64,000 nt of DNA, from contig MTON01000001.1 in NCBI GenBank assembly GCA_002010665.1, positions 93,985 to 157,984 of the forward strand, written 5' to 3'. The notes under the pieces were generated by a model. It did no database searches. It was not told the DNA's origin and worked only from the letters and a program-made list of their open reading frames with translations. The stretch's first letter is position 1. The number at the start of each line of letters is the position of its first letter. The DNA comes from Candidatus Aminicenantes bacterium JdFR-78. GTDB taxonomy: Bacteria > Acidobacteriota > Aminicenantia > JdFR-78. This document shows positions 1 through 8,140 of this stretch, one piece after another. Position numbers and translations under genes: made by a program.

Positions 1-1466
1 CCCCAGTCTCTGAAATTTGCTCTCCGAAATTTTTCTCCATAGCCGCCACTTCCACGAGGATTTGGCATAAAAACTGCATATCCCAAACCTGCAAAAGTCT
101 GAATAGGATAAGCACTTCTTCTTGGTAAAAAGCGATAACTAAATACACCTGCTGGACCACCATGTACTATTGTAAGTAAAGGATATTTTTTATTTGGCTC
201 GTAATTAACTGGTTTTACAAGCAAGCCCTCCATTTCCATCCCATCTTCACTTTTCCAATGAATTATTTTTGTTTTACCTAAAGCGAATTCTTTTAATTGA
301 GGATTAATGTCTGTTAATTTAACTGGCTTGAATTTTTTAAGGTATGAAACATAAACATCTGGGGGAGAGACAGGATTTTGTTTAATAAAACTAATTAAAT
401 TGAACTTTTTATCAAAACTAAAGGATGAATAATAAGCATCATCCGGTGTGATTTGCTCTATTTTTCCACCTTCCACAGACACACGTAATAAATGCCGGTA
501 TATTCTTTTACTAGCCTCAAAATATATAAACTTCCCAGTGTTTTCCCACCAGAAAGTCCCTATCCTTTCATCAAAACTTTTAGAAATATTTTTTATTTCC
601 TTTGTATTTAAATCAATTGTGCAAATGTATGTATTTGAAATCCAGTCTCCTCCTTCATTTGAAATAAAAGCGATTTTCTTTCCATCAGGAGACCATACTG
701 GATTCCTATCAAGCCCTTTTCTTACAACGAGCTCTTTTATTCTTCCCCCATCAGCTGGAACTATGAATATATCAGTATTATAGTAATCAGGAACCTTTGG
801 AGTTGGGCGAGAGGAAAAAACAATTTCCTTTCCATCTGGGGAAATCGAGAATTCCAAAACATCAAAATTTCCATTAGTAATTTTCTTTGCCTGTTTATTT
901 TCCAAGTCAATAACCCATATATGCGTCATTTTAAAATTTTCATCCACCACATAGGCGTCATCCTTTTCTTTCTTCTTCCTCTCTTCCTCTTCAGTTAAAG
1001 GTTCTGTTGCAAGATAAGCAATTTTTTTGCTATCAGGAAACCATTTAAAGCTTTTTACACCTGTTTTTGAATTTGTTAATTTTTCAGCTTCACCTCCAAA
1101 TGGATTTATAATCCAAATTTGCGTTTTTCCATCTCTGTCAGATAAAAAAGCAATTTTACTTCCATCAGGAGACCAACGAGGATAATAATCCCTCTTCGGG
1201 CTATTGGTCATTTTAATTGGCTCTTCACCTCTTATGAAGATTCTCCATATATCTGAATTGTATATATTCTGTTCAAAATCAGCGACTGAGACAACATACA
1301 GTATCCATTTTCCATCAGGAGAGATTTGAACATCATTTAAATTTTTAATTTTAAGAATATCATCAATAGTTAAATATTTAATCTCTTTTTTCTGCTGAGC
1401 ATAATTTAGTGAGAATAAAAATAAAAGAATTACAAAAATAATTGAAAATTTTTTCATTACACGCAT
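1..1466 (-). CDS. S9 family peptidase (prolyl oligopeptidase/acylaminoacyl type), 3' part outside window
   Basis: About 488 codons are visible; the C-terminal end lies beyond the left edge. The product begins with a hydrophobic signal peptide (FSIIFVILLLFLFSLNYAQ) and continues as a WD40/TolB-like propeller with recurring blades of the form SPDGKWI, SPDGSKIAFLSDRDG and SPDGKKIAFISNEGG. The last visible part (VHGGPAG, PNPRGSGGYG) is the start of the alpha/beta-hydrolase domain, so the catalytic Ser, Asp and His should lie off the window. Such enzymes are secreted or periplasmic oligopeptidases. I chose the ATG at 1466 because AGGAGG sits 5 bases before it; a second ATG at 1457 is in frame. A promoter lies just upstream. 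The family call is firm; substrate is unknown. Confidence 0.9.
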   Translation of the reverse strand, partial: MRVMKKFSIIFVILLFLFSLNYAQQKKEIKYLTIDDILKIKNLNDVQISPDGKWILYVVSVADFEQNIYNSDIWRIFIRGEEPIKMTNSPKRDYYPRWSPDGSKIAFLSDRDGKTQIWIINPFGGEAEKLTNSKTGVKSFKWFPDSKKIAYLATEPLTEEEERKKKEKDDAYVVDENFKMTHIWVIDLENKQAKKITNGNFDVLEFSISPDGKEIVFSSRPTPKVPDYYNTDIFIVPADGGRIKELVVRKGLDRNPVWSPDGKKIAFISNEGGDWISNTYICTIDLNTKEIKNISKSFDERIGTFWWENTGKFIYFEASKRIYRHLLRVSVEGGKIEQITPDDAYYSSFSFDKKFNLISFIKQNPVSPPDVYVSYLKKFKPVKLTDINPQLKEFALGKTKIIHWKSEDGMEMEGLLVKPVNYEPNKKYPLLTIVHGGPAGVFSYRFLPRRSAYPIQTFAGLGYAVFMPNPRGSGGYGEKFRRANFRDW

Positions 1467-1496
1467 CCCTTCCTCCTGAAAAATGATTTTCATTTA

Positions 1497-1526
1497 ATTT
1501 TAAAATAATAAAAGTTTAAATGTCAA
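1497..1526 (-). promoter_or_regulatory. Promoter of the S9 peptidase gene
   Basis: On the minus strand TTGACA (1521-1526) is followed after 18 bases by TAAAAT (1497-1502). The predicted transcript start is about 24 bases before the ATG and leaves room for the AGGAGG ribosome site. Confidence 0.5.
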
Positions 1527-1610
1527 AAATTGCAGAATTGAACTCTACAAGCATCTTTCTGTGATTTTTAGTTATTTAAAAATTCAAACAAGTATCAGTG
1601 TTTCGTTTGC

Positions 1611-1639
1611 TTGACAAGTAATTGATTCAATGTTAAAAA
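1611..1639 (+). promoter_or_regulatory. Probable promoter of tRNA-His
   Basis: TTGACA (1611-1616) and TAAAAA (1634-1639) are 17 bases apart, about 45 bases before the mature tRNA. The -10 box is only a partial match. Confidence 0.45.
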
Positions 1640-1653
1640 ATCAATGTAACAAC

Positions 1654-1678
1654 TCTCTCTGGAATCATTCCAGAGAGA
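1654..1678. repeat. Perfect inverted repeat between promoter and tRNA-His
   Basis: Two 11-base arms (TCTCTCTGGAA and its complement) flank a TCA loop. It lies in the 5' leader of the tRNA precursor. There is no following T-run on the plus strand, so it is not a typical terminator; it could guide precursor processing or bind a protein. Confidence 0.6.
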
Positions 1679-1684
1679 ATAAAT

Positions 1685-1762
1685 GGTGAGCGTAGCTCAA
1701 CTGGTCAGAGCACCGGACTGTGGATCCGGAGGTTGGGGGTTCGAGACCCCTCGCTCACCCCA
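1685..1762 (+). tRNA. tRNA-His (GTG)
   Basis: The cloverleaf folds fully: an acceptor stem including the extra G(-1) at 1685 paired with C73 at 1759, a D arm, an anticodon stem CCGGA/TCCGG with anticodon GTG at 1720-1722, a T arm GGGGG-TTCGAGA-CCCCT, and an encoded CCA at 1760-1762. The G(-1):C73 pair is the identity mark of tRNA-His. A degenerate copy of its 3' half lies at 3280-3315. Confidence 0.97.
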
Positions 1763-1914
1763 ATAAAAGCTAAAACTCGCAATTAAAAAGTGTTATCAAA
1801 AATTGCAGAGCGAGAATTATTAAATTCATAAATCTACAGGGCAAAACATTATATTTGCAAAATGTAAAAAGCAAAATGTGAATTGTAATTTCATCCTTGT
1901 TTAGTACTTGAACA

Positions 1915-3177
1915 TTATTGTCGCCAAAATTCTTGATACTTTTTAAATGCTATTTTTTGAGTAGTCATACGAATGGAATTTACCTCATCGAAATTAGTTC
2001 TCAAAATCGATACAATATTTGAATCCAATAACGAGTCTCGAGCCATTTCTTGTAGAACCTGTAATGCCTCATCTTTTGGCATTGCCTTTCTATAAGGACG
2101 GTCCTCAGTAATGGCAGTGAAAACGTCTGAGACTGCCATAATTCTGGAGCCTAAAGACAAATCATTGCCTTTATAATGGAAGGGATAACCCTCGCCATTA
2201 AGACGCTCATGATGGAAAGAAGCCTAAACATTAATAGTATCTAAATCTTTAATGGTTCCGAGGATTCGGTGAGTATGGAATGCGTGACTTTTAATAATAT
2301 AAAATTCTTCCTTACTTAATTTTCCTGGCTTTTCTAAAATCTCAGGAGATACAGCGAGTTTACCTAAATCGTGAAGGTAACCAGCAATTTTCATCATTTG
2401 ACATTCTCTCTCAGAAAACCCGATAAGTCGTGACATTGTTTCAGCAGTAGCTGCTACCCCGCTTGAATGAGTGGCTGTGAATCGACTCCTAAAGTCGATG
2501 ATTTGACAAAATAGCTTGGCTAAATCAAGAAGCTCCTTTACATCCAATTCAATGATAATAGACTTTGATTTATGTGCTAAAATTGAACTTATTGAAGGTG
2601 AAATAGCCTCAAGCCAAAAATATTCCTTTGTCGCCAAATTCTTGAAAGCATCAACCAATTCTGGCATAAACATTTTTCCAGAATTTTTCTCAATTCGTTC
2701 ACAAATCCCCTTGACCTGTCCAAGAATCTCTTCTTTTCTTTTGATAGCTACAGCCACTCGGTCAGCTAGATGTAAAATATGACTACCAATGGGCACCTTA
2801 TTCCCTTTGAACGTAGAACCTTGTCCTTTATTCCAATATATATGATGGTAACGTATTAAAGGAGCTATTTTGGAAAGAGGTTCAAAATTTTTAAATAATA
2901 AATAACCCACTTCAGCATGTCTGTAGGAATTTTCTGCTTCAAATCGTAAGAGATCAAGTCTTTCTTTGAGAGAAAGAGCACCACTGTCATGTAATAATCC
3001 AGCAAAAACCAGATTGTTCTGTTCTTCTGCACACAATCCTATTTCAGTGGCTATATTGAATGCAATATAACTCACTCGCTTATGATGATCAACTAAGACT
3101 TGACTAATTAGATCTATAGCATCTGATAAGCACATTACCACATCAAATAGCGAAACACGCAATTCTTTTATCATCAT
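1915..3177 (-). pseudogene. Tandem HD-GYP domain protein interrupted by an in-frame amber codon
   Basis: One reading frame of about 420 codons holds a single internal stop (TAG, 2224-2226). The first 317 residues carry a degenerate N-terminal HD domain (LLHDSGAL, then RYHHIYWNKGQG in place of the GYP signature) and the first half of a second HD domain (GYLHDLGKLAV). Directly after the stop, in the same frame, comes ASFHHERLNGEGYP, the HHE/GYP signature, followed by SDVFTAITEDRPYRK. HD-GYP proteins usually have Trp where the stop lies, so one TGG-to-TAG change explains it. HD-GYP proteins degrade cyclic di-GMP; the separate 317-aa product would lack the HHExxxxxGYP half. The ribosome site GGGGGAAT precedes ATG 3177. 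The gene lies between tRNA-His and a decayed copy of its 3' end. A sequencing error or amber read-through cannot be excluded. Confidence 0.85.
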
Positions 3178-3279
3178 ATTCCCCCTTTTTCTTTAATAAT
3201 TTAAGATAACATTTTAAGTGAATCTGATATGTATTGTTGTAATCAAAAATCTTTCAAATGTCAATAATCTCAATTATGA

Positions 3280-3315
3280 GGAGGTTTGGGGGTTCAACAT
3301 TCTTCGCTCACCCCA
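3280..3315 (+). repeat. Degenerate copy of the tRNA-His 3' half (possible attachment-site remnant)
   Basis: This stretch matches tRNA-His 1728-1762: GGAGGTT, then GGGGGTTC, a diverged six-base block, then TCGCTCACCCCA. It has one extra T and about six changed bases, so it is not a working tRNA. A repeated tRNA 3' end is the usual mark of site-specific integration next to a tRNA. No integrase is left between the two copies. Confidence 0.6.
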
Positions 3316-3320
3316 TTAAA

Positions 3321-3713
3321 TTATTCTCCCTCCTTTGCTTCAGATATTTGTTTAAGTTTTTTAATAAAATCTTCTCGGATAGGATAAAAAATATCCAGCA
3401 TTACAAAGGGCTCATCACCTATGCATGTATCGCTATGAGGAACATTTGCAGGAATACAATAGAAATCTCCTTTTTTCACTATACGTTCTTCATCTCCGAT
3501 CCGTAGTTTCCCTTCGCCAGCATATACCATTCCAACTTGTTCATGAGGATGAGAGTGCAATGGAACAGTGTGCCCTGGCAGAGTAGCATTTAATACCATC
3601 ATCATCTTCTCTCCATGTAGACCAGTGATGATTGTGGTCTCTAATCCTGTCATTTGAGTAAATTTAGGGACCTTTTGAAGATTAATAAAATATGGAACTT
3701 TCTTTTTTATCAT
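3321..3713 (-). CDS. Cupin-domain protein
   Basis: A 130-aa single-domain cupin. Motif 1 is visible as HSHPHEQVGMVYAGEGKLRIG (metal-binding His and Glu pattern) and motif 2 as GDFYCIPANVPHS. Such small cupins bind a metal ion and act as isomerases, dioxygenases or sensors; nothing here fixes the substrate. I start at ATG 3713 because AAAGGTGA lies 6 bases before it, whereas the upstream ATG at 3740 has no ribosome site. It is probably transcribed alone. No signal peptide, so cytoplasmic. Confidence 0.8.
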   Translation of the reverse strand: MIKKKVPYFINLQKVPKFTQMTGLETTIITGLHGEKMMMVLNATLPGHTVPLHSHPHEQVGMVYAGEGKLRIGDEERIVKKGDFYCIPANVPHSDTCIGDEPFVMLDIFYPIREDFIKKLKQISEAKEGE

Positions 3714-3888
3714 ATTATCACCTTTTCCAATAATTTTCATTTTTTAGCAAAAAATATGGCTTTTTACTTCCTTTTAGCTTTTATCACGATGAAAAAATTA
3801 AAGTCAAGATGTCTTTTTGTGAATTGACTTCAAATTTTTTCTTTACTAATATATAAAATGAAAACAAAGCATTAGGCGGGAGGGAGAA

Positions 3889-4053
3889 ATGCCAACCTAT
3901 GAATTTAAATGTCTAAAATGTAAAAATAAATTTGAGATTTCAGAAAGTATTACAAAATACGACCCAAAGAAAATAAAATGCCCGAAGTGCGGTGAAAAGA
4001 AGCTGGAAAGAATATACAGCGGAGTATATGTCCAGACATCTTCCAAGAGCTAA
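3889..4053 (+). CDS. FmdB-family small zinc-ribbon protein
   Basis: A 54-aa protein starting MPTYEFKCLKCKNKFE, with a second knuckle CPKCGEKKLERIYSG. MPxYEFxC..C at the start and CP.CG followed by a basic stretch are the marks of the FmdB/CxxC-CxxC-SSSS regulatory family; the tail here is short and ends in TSSKS. A strong ribosome site (GGGAGGGAG) lies 3 bases before the ATG. These proteins are presumed zinc-binding regulators; the role is not established. It stands alone between the cupin gene and tRNA-Ala. Confidence 0.85.
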   Translation: MPTYEFKCLKCKNKFEISESITKYDPKKIKCPKCGEKKLERIYSGVYVQTSSKS

Positions 4054-4093
4054 AATACCTATTTACCATAAAATCTTTAATTCAATTCAAAAA

Positions 4094-4122
4094 TTGAATG
4101 TGATAGAATATAGGAGTATTTT
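4094..4122 (+). promoter_or_regulatory. Probable promoter of tRNA-Ala(CGC)
   Basis: TTGAAT (4094-4099) and TATTTT (4117-4122) are 17 bases apart; the predicted start is 5-6 bases before the mature tRNA. Confidence 0.45.
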
Positions 4123-4132
4123 GTTGAATTAA

Positions 4133-4204
4133 GGGCGGTTAGCTCAGCGGGAGAGCGCGGCGTTCGCAACGCTGAGGTCGGGGGTTCGAATCCCCTACCG
4201 TCCA
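4133..4204 (+). tRNA. tRNA-Ala (CGC)
   Basis: Full cloverleaf: acceptor GGGCGGT/ACCGTCC with the G3-U70 wobble that marks alanine tRNAs, D arm GCTC/GAGC, anticodon stem CGGCG/CGCTG with loop TTCGCAA (anticodon CGC), and T arm GGGGG-TTCGAAT-CCCCT. CCA is not encoded: the discriminator A is followed by TAATAA. Confidence 0.95.
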
Positions 4205-4274
4205 TAATAATTATTTTGAGTTTGAATCGTGAATTATGAATTATTAAATCCTTTATTAAATTTATGAAATTAAT

Positions 4275-4736
4275 ATGAAATTTGTTGTTGATTGTATGCT
4301 TGGAAAACTGGCAAAATGGTTAAAAATACTCGGCTTTGATGTTTTATACTTCTCAAAAATTGAGGACGAAGAAATTCTTGATATAGCGAAAACACAAAAT
4401 AGAACTCTTCTTACAAGAGATAGTTATCTAATTAAAAAAGCAAAGAACATTCCAAATTTATTTATTGAAAGTGAGAAATGGCCTGAACAAGTGGTTCAGG
4501 TGATTAATTCTTTTAAGCTTCAAAATAAGATCAAACCTTATTCAAGATGCATTGAATGCAATCATCCATTAAAAAAAATTAAAAAAGAAAGAGTAAAAAA
4601 TTTGGTTGCACCTTTTATTTATGAAAATGAGAATGAGTTTGCACTTTGTCCAAAATGTGGAAGAATTTACTGGCCTGGTACACACTATAGAAAAATGGAG
4701 ATAAATATTAAGAATTTAATAAAGGGGTCCAACTAA
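4275..4736 (+). CDS. Mut7-C RNase domain-containing protein
   Basis: A 153-aa cytoplasmic protein. The N-terminal part (MKFVVDCMLGKLAKWLKILGFD, then LTRDSYLIKKAK) is the PIN-like Mut7-C fold with its conserved Asp and the LGxLARxLRxLGxD pattern. The C-terminal part has a zinc ribbon, CIECNHPL near residue 95 and CPKCGRIYWPGTHYRKM near residue 127; the WPG(T/S)HxxxM ending is characteristic. The length is normal for the stand-alone bacterial form. It is a presumed ribonuclease with unknown targets. The ATG is preceded only by AT-rich sequence and no clear ribosome site. Confidence 0.88.
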   Translation: MKFVVDCMLGKLAKWLKILGFDVLYFSKIEDEEILDIAKTQNRTLLTRDSYLIKKAKNIPNLFIESEKWPEQVVQVINSFKLQNKIKPYSRCIECNHPLKKIKKERVKNLVAPFIYENENEFALCPKCGRIYWPGTHYRKMEINIKNLIKGSN

Positions 4737-4782
4737 TTTGACATTCATTGGTTGTTGCAACCCTATGACCCTAAAATTAGTT
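4724..4782 (+). other. Crossing inverted repeats between the Mut7-C gene and macA (structured RNA or MITE-like remnant)
   Basis: Three complementary pairs are visible: GGGGTC (4724-4729) with GACCCT (4767-4772); AACTAATTT (4731-4739) with AAATTAGTT (4774-4782); and an inner hairpin GGTTG/CAACC (4750-4754, 4758-4762). The first two cross each other, so they form alternative structures or a pseudoknot. The element ends 22 bases before the macA start. No known riboswitch class is recognised. Confidence 0.45.
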
Positions 4783-4803
4783 TTATATTATTAGGAGGAA
4801 AAA

Positions 4804-6081
4804 GTGAGTAAAAAAACTTTAATAATAATCATAGTAATTTCTGTTCTAATATGTGGTGGAATTCTTTATGCCCTTTTAAGGGGTAAAAATGATAATTCTT
4901 ATAGCTTTAAAACAGCAAAAATTGACAGGGGAGATATTCAAATTAGTGTAAGTGCCACTGGAACACTTGAGCCAGTAAATGTAGTTGAGGTCGGAAGTCA
5001 GGTTTCAGGAAGAATTGCTAAATTATATGCTGATTTTAATTCGCTGGTTAAAAAGGGTCAGGTTATTGCTGAACTTGAACAATCACTGTTTATAACTCGA
5101 GTGCATCAGAGTGAAGCAAATTATAAAAGCGCAAAAGCAGAGGTTGAAAAGGCTAAAGTTCGTTTAAATAATGCTAAAAAAGCTCTTGATAGAGCCATGA
5201 GACTTTATGAAAAATCATTAATTTCAAAAGAAGAAAAAGAAAAAGCTGAAGAAACCTATTATTCTGCTCTTGCAGACTTACAATCAGCTGAAGCCCGTCT
5301 GGAGCAGGCTAAAGCTCAATTGGAATCAGCAAAGGTTGACCTTGAACATACAATAATAACATCACCTATTGATGGAATTGTTATTTCACGTAATGTTAAT
5401 GTAGGACAAACAGTTGCAGCAAGTTTTCAGGCTCCTGTATTATTCAGAATTGCTGAGGACTTAACCAGGATGTATTTAACATGTCATGTGGATGAGGCTG
5501 ATATTGGGAGGGTTAAGCCAGGACAAAGAGTTATATTTACTGTAGATGCCTTTCCTGAAGAAAAATTTGAAGGGAAGGTCATTCAAGTTAGATACAATCC
5601 ACAAACAATTCAAAATGTTGTTACATATGACACAATTGTAGAGGTTAGAAATAATGAATTAAAATTGAGGCCAGGCATGACTGCTACAATATCAATAATT
5701 ATTGCAGAAAAAAATAATGTTTTAAGGGTTCCAAATTCTGCACTAAAATTTATGCCTCCTCCTGATTTACTTAAAAAATTAAGAAAAAATTTTTTTACTC
5801 GTGAAAAAAGAAAACAGGGTTCTGAAAAAAGAACTCAACAATTTGCAAGGTTCCAAAGACCTAAAAATTTTTCCATAATTTGGGCAATTGATGAAAATGA
5901 AAATTTAAGACCAATACCTATTATTACTGGATTATCTGATGATAGTTACACAGAAATCATAAGAGTTTTAAGAAGGGAATTAAAAGAAGGGCAGGAAGTA
6001 GTAATTGGACTGGCTAAAAGCTCTTCTTCAGAAAGAAGGAGAACTTCACCAGTTAGAGGATTTAGGATGATAGTAAGATAA
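4804..6081 (+). CDS. macA: MacA-like periplasmic adaptor (HlyD/RND family)
   Basis: The 425-aa product has a membrane anchor at residues 5-25, then a lipoyl-like half (VEVGSQVSGRIAKLYADF), a long alpha-helical hairpin of about residues 90-180 rich in A, E and K, the second lipoyl half (TIITSPIDGIVISRNVNVGQTV) and a beta-barrel domain. This is the order of MacA adaptors, which join an inner-membrane ABC transporter to an outer-membrane channel. The start is GTG at 4804 with TAGGAGGAAAAA in front. The next two genes encode the ATPase and permease, so this is a MacAB-type efflux operon. No TolC-like gene is present in the window. The gene symbol is by analogy. Confidence 0.88.
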   Translation: MSKKTLIIIIVISVLICGGILYALLRGKNDNSYSFKTAKIDRGDIQISVSATGTLEPVNVVEVGSQVSGRIAKLYADFNSLVKKGQVIAELEQSLFITRVHQSEANYKSAKAEVEKAKVRLNNAKKALDRAMRLYEKSLISKEEKEKAEETYYSALADLQSAEARLEQAKAQLESAKVDLEHTIITSPIDGIVISRNVNVGQTVAASFQAPVLFRIAEDLTRMYLTCHVDEADIGRVKPGQRVIFTVDAFPEEKFEGKVIQVRYNPQTIQNVVTYDTIVEVRNNELKLRPGMTATISIIIAEKNNVLRVPNSALKFMPPPDLLKKLRKNFFTREKRKQGSEKRTQQFARFQRPKNFSIIWAIDENENLRPIPIITGLSDDSYTEIIRVLRRELKEGQEVVIGLAKSSSSERRRTSPVRGFRMIVR

Positions 6082-6098
6082 AATAGGAGAAAGAAGTC

Positions 6099-6791
6099 AT
6101 GGATAATCATTTAGTCAAATTGAGGGAAATAGTAAAAATTTATAGAACTGGAGAAACTGAACTTAAAGCATTAAAGGGAATAAATCTTGATGTAAAGCCA
6201 GGAGATTTTCTTGCAGTCATGGGTCCTTCTGGCTCTGGAAAATCAACTTTGATGAATATTATAGGATGTCTTGATAAACCAACGTCTGGTAAATATTTTC
6301 TCGAGGGCAAAGAAATTTCAAAATATAATAAAAACCAGTTAGCTTTAATTCGAAATAAAAAAATTGGGTTTGTGTTTCAGACATTTAATTTATTGCCAAG
6401 AACAACTGCTCTTGAAAATGTTGAACTTCCCCTTTTATATACAAAAATTTCAGGAAAAAGAAGAAGGGAGCTTGCCCGTAAAGCTCTTGCTCAAGTTGGA
6501 CTTGCCGGAAGGGAAAATCACAGAACAAACCAGCTTTCAGGAGGTGAGCAACAAAGAGTTGCTATTGCAAGAGCATTGATAAATAATCCAACATTAATCC
6601 TTGCTGATGAGCCAACAGGAAATCTTGACACAAAAACAGGTGATGAAATACTCGAAATTTTTAAAAATTTAAATAAAAACAAAGGAATTACAATTATAAT
6701 GGTTACCCATGATCCTCATGTAGCTGAAATGGCAAAAAGGATAATATATCTTCGTGATGGTGAAATAGTTGATGAAAAATTAAATATTTAA
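6099..6791 (+). CDS. ABC transporter ATP-binding protein (MacB/LolD type)
   Basis: A 230-aa nucleotide-binding subunit. Walker A is GPSGSGKST at residues 42-50, the Q-loop follows as FVFQTFNLL, the signature is [15 protein letters not shown], Walker B is LILADEPTG with the D-loop NLDT, and the H-loop is VTHD. The subfamily pattern (ExxALKGINL, [23 protein letters not shown]) is that of MacB-, LolD- and FtsE-like proteins. In E. coli MacB the ATPase and permease are fused; here they are separate, 13 bases apart, and follow the MacA adaptor by 17 bases. Confidence 0.93.
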   Translation: MDNHLVKLREIVKIYRTGETELKALKGINLDVKPGDFLAVMGPSGSGKSTLMNIIGCLDKPTSGKYFLEGKEISKYNKNQLALIRNKKIGFVFQTFNLLPRTTALENVELPLLYTKISGKRRRELARKALAQVGLAGRENHRTNQLSGGEQQRVAIARALINNPTLILADEPTGNLDTKTGDEILEIFKNLNKNKGITIIMVTHDPHVAEMAKRIIYLRDGEIVDEKLNI

Positions 6792-6804
6792 AAGGGAGTA
6801 AAAA

Positions 6805-8025
6805 ATGAATTTTTTAAAAATAATACAAGTTGCTTTTAGAGCCTTAATGAGGAATAAAATAAGGTCTTTTTTAACTATTTTGGGAATAATAATAGGAGTA
6901 GGTTCTGTAATTGCAATGATTAGTATTGGTCAGGGAGCTAAATCATCTGTTGAAGAAAGATTTCAATCTCTTGGAACTAATCTTCTTTTTGTTCGTGCTG
7001 GAAGTAGTTACAGCAGAGGAGTTAGAGGAGGAATGGGAAGTGTAACATCTTTAACTGCTGAGGATGCAGAAGCGATTCAGGAAAAATGTGATGCTGTTAA
7101 ATATGCATCGCCCACTGTGTCAACCCGTGCTCAGGTTATATACAGAAATAAAAACTGGAACACAAGTGTGATAGGATGCAATGAATACTATCCAGAAATC
7201 AGAAATTGGACAGTGGAATTGGGAACATTTTTTACTCGCTCTCATGTAAAAATCTCTGCAAAAGTCTGCTTATTAGGACAAACAGTTGTTGAAAATTTAT
7301 TCGGAGAAGGAGAAAATCCAGTAGGTAAGATTATACGAGTTAACAGAATACCCTTTACTGTAATAGGAGTTCTTGCAGAGAAGGGTGAATCATGGGGATG
7401 GTTTGATCAGGATGATGTTATACTCGCTCCTTACACAACAGTCCAGAAAAGATTGCTTGGTATTAATCATCTAAGATCCATAGATGTTTCTGCAGTATCT
7501 TTTGAAAGAATGGACGAAGCAGAACAACAAATAACTGAACTTTTAAGAGAAAGGCATAAAATCGGTCCATATGAAGAAGATGATTTTTTTATAAGAAATA
7601 TGTCAGAAATCTCTCGAATGGCATCTGAAACTTCAAATATGATGACAATTTTTCTTGCGAGTATTGCCTCTGTTTCCCTTCTTGTTGGAGGAATTGGAAT
7701 AATGAATATTATGCTTGTTTCAGTGAGGGAAAGAATCAGAGAAATAGGAATTAGAATGTCTGTAGGAGCAAAAGAAAGAGATATTCTTTTTCAATTTTTA
7801 ACCGAGGCTATTGTATTAAGTGTTATTGGAGGACTGATTGGGATAATAATTGGAATTGTGGGTTCGAGATTAATTTCGCACTTTGCTGGCTGGTCAACGC
7901 TTGTATCGCCTGCATCTATATTTATAGCTTTTATTTTCTCTGCTATAGTTGGCGTTTTTTTTGGCTTTTATCCCGCTTATAAAGCCTCAAAACTAAATCC
8001 AATTGAAGCTCTTAGATACGAGTAG
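6805..8025 (+). CDS. MacB-type ABC transporter permease
   Basis: A 406-aa permease with the MacB fold: one N-terminal transmembrane helix (FRALMRNKIRSFLTILGIIIGVGSVIAM), a periplasmic domain of about residues 50-275, and three C-terminal helices with the FtsX-type segment (GGIGIMNIMLVSVRERIREIG, then GIRMSVGAKERDILFQFLTEA). It ends with the usual FFGFYPAYKASKLNPIEALRYE. AAGGGAG precedes the ATG. With its two upstream partners it should drive export of a peptide, lipid or drug by mechanotransmission; the substrate is not evident. Confidence 0.92.
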   Translation: MNFLKIIQVAFRALMRNKIRSFLTILGIIIGVGSVIAMISIGQGAKSSVEERFQSLGTNLLFVRAGSSYSRGVRGGMGSVTSLTAEDAEAIQEKCDAVKYASPTVSTRAQVIYRNKNWNTSVIGCNEYYPEIRNWTVELGTFFTRSHVKISAKVCLLGQTVVENLFGEGENPVGKIIRVNRIPFTVIGVLAEKGESWGWFDQDDVILAPYTTVQKRLLGINHLRSIDVSAVSFERMDEAEQQITELLRERHKIGPYEEDDFFIRNMSEISRMASETSNMMTIFLASIASVSLLVGGIGIMNIMLVSVRERIREIGIRMSVGAKERDILFQFLTEAIVLSVIGGLIGIIIGIVGSRLISHFAGWSTLVSPASIFIAFIFSAIVGVFFGFYPAYKASKLNPIEALRYE

Positions 8026-8105
8026 TTTCAATATCAATACTCAAAAATCAAATTAATGCTTATAAAAATTTAAAATCTATAAAATTACTCCCAAGGATTG
8101 TTAAC

Positions 8106-8135
8106 TTGACATGTCTAATTAATGAGGAATAAATT
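8106..8135 (+). promoter_or_regulatory. Probable promoter of the DUF362-radical SAM operon
   Basis: TTGACA (8106-8111) is followed after 18 bases by TAAATT (8130-8135). The predicted start near 8142 is almost at the first codon, which implies a leaderless or very short leader. Confidence 0.4.
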
Positions 8136-8140
8136 AATAG

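Noticed and set aside
3280-3315. Second tRNA-His gene
   Set aside because: Only the 3' half is present and the T stem is broken; it is a remnant.
4724-4782. Known riboswitch before macA
   Set aside because: The pairing resembles no class that I can name, so I left it as an unassigned element.
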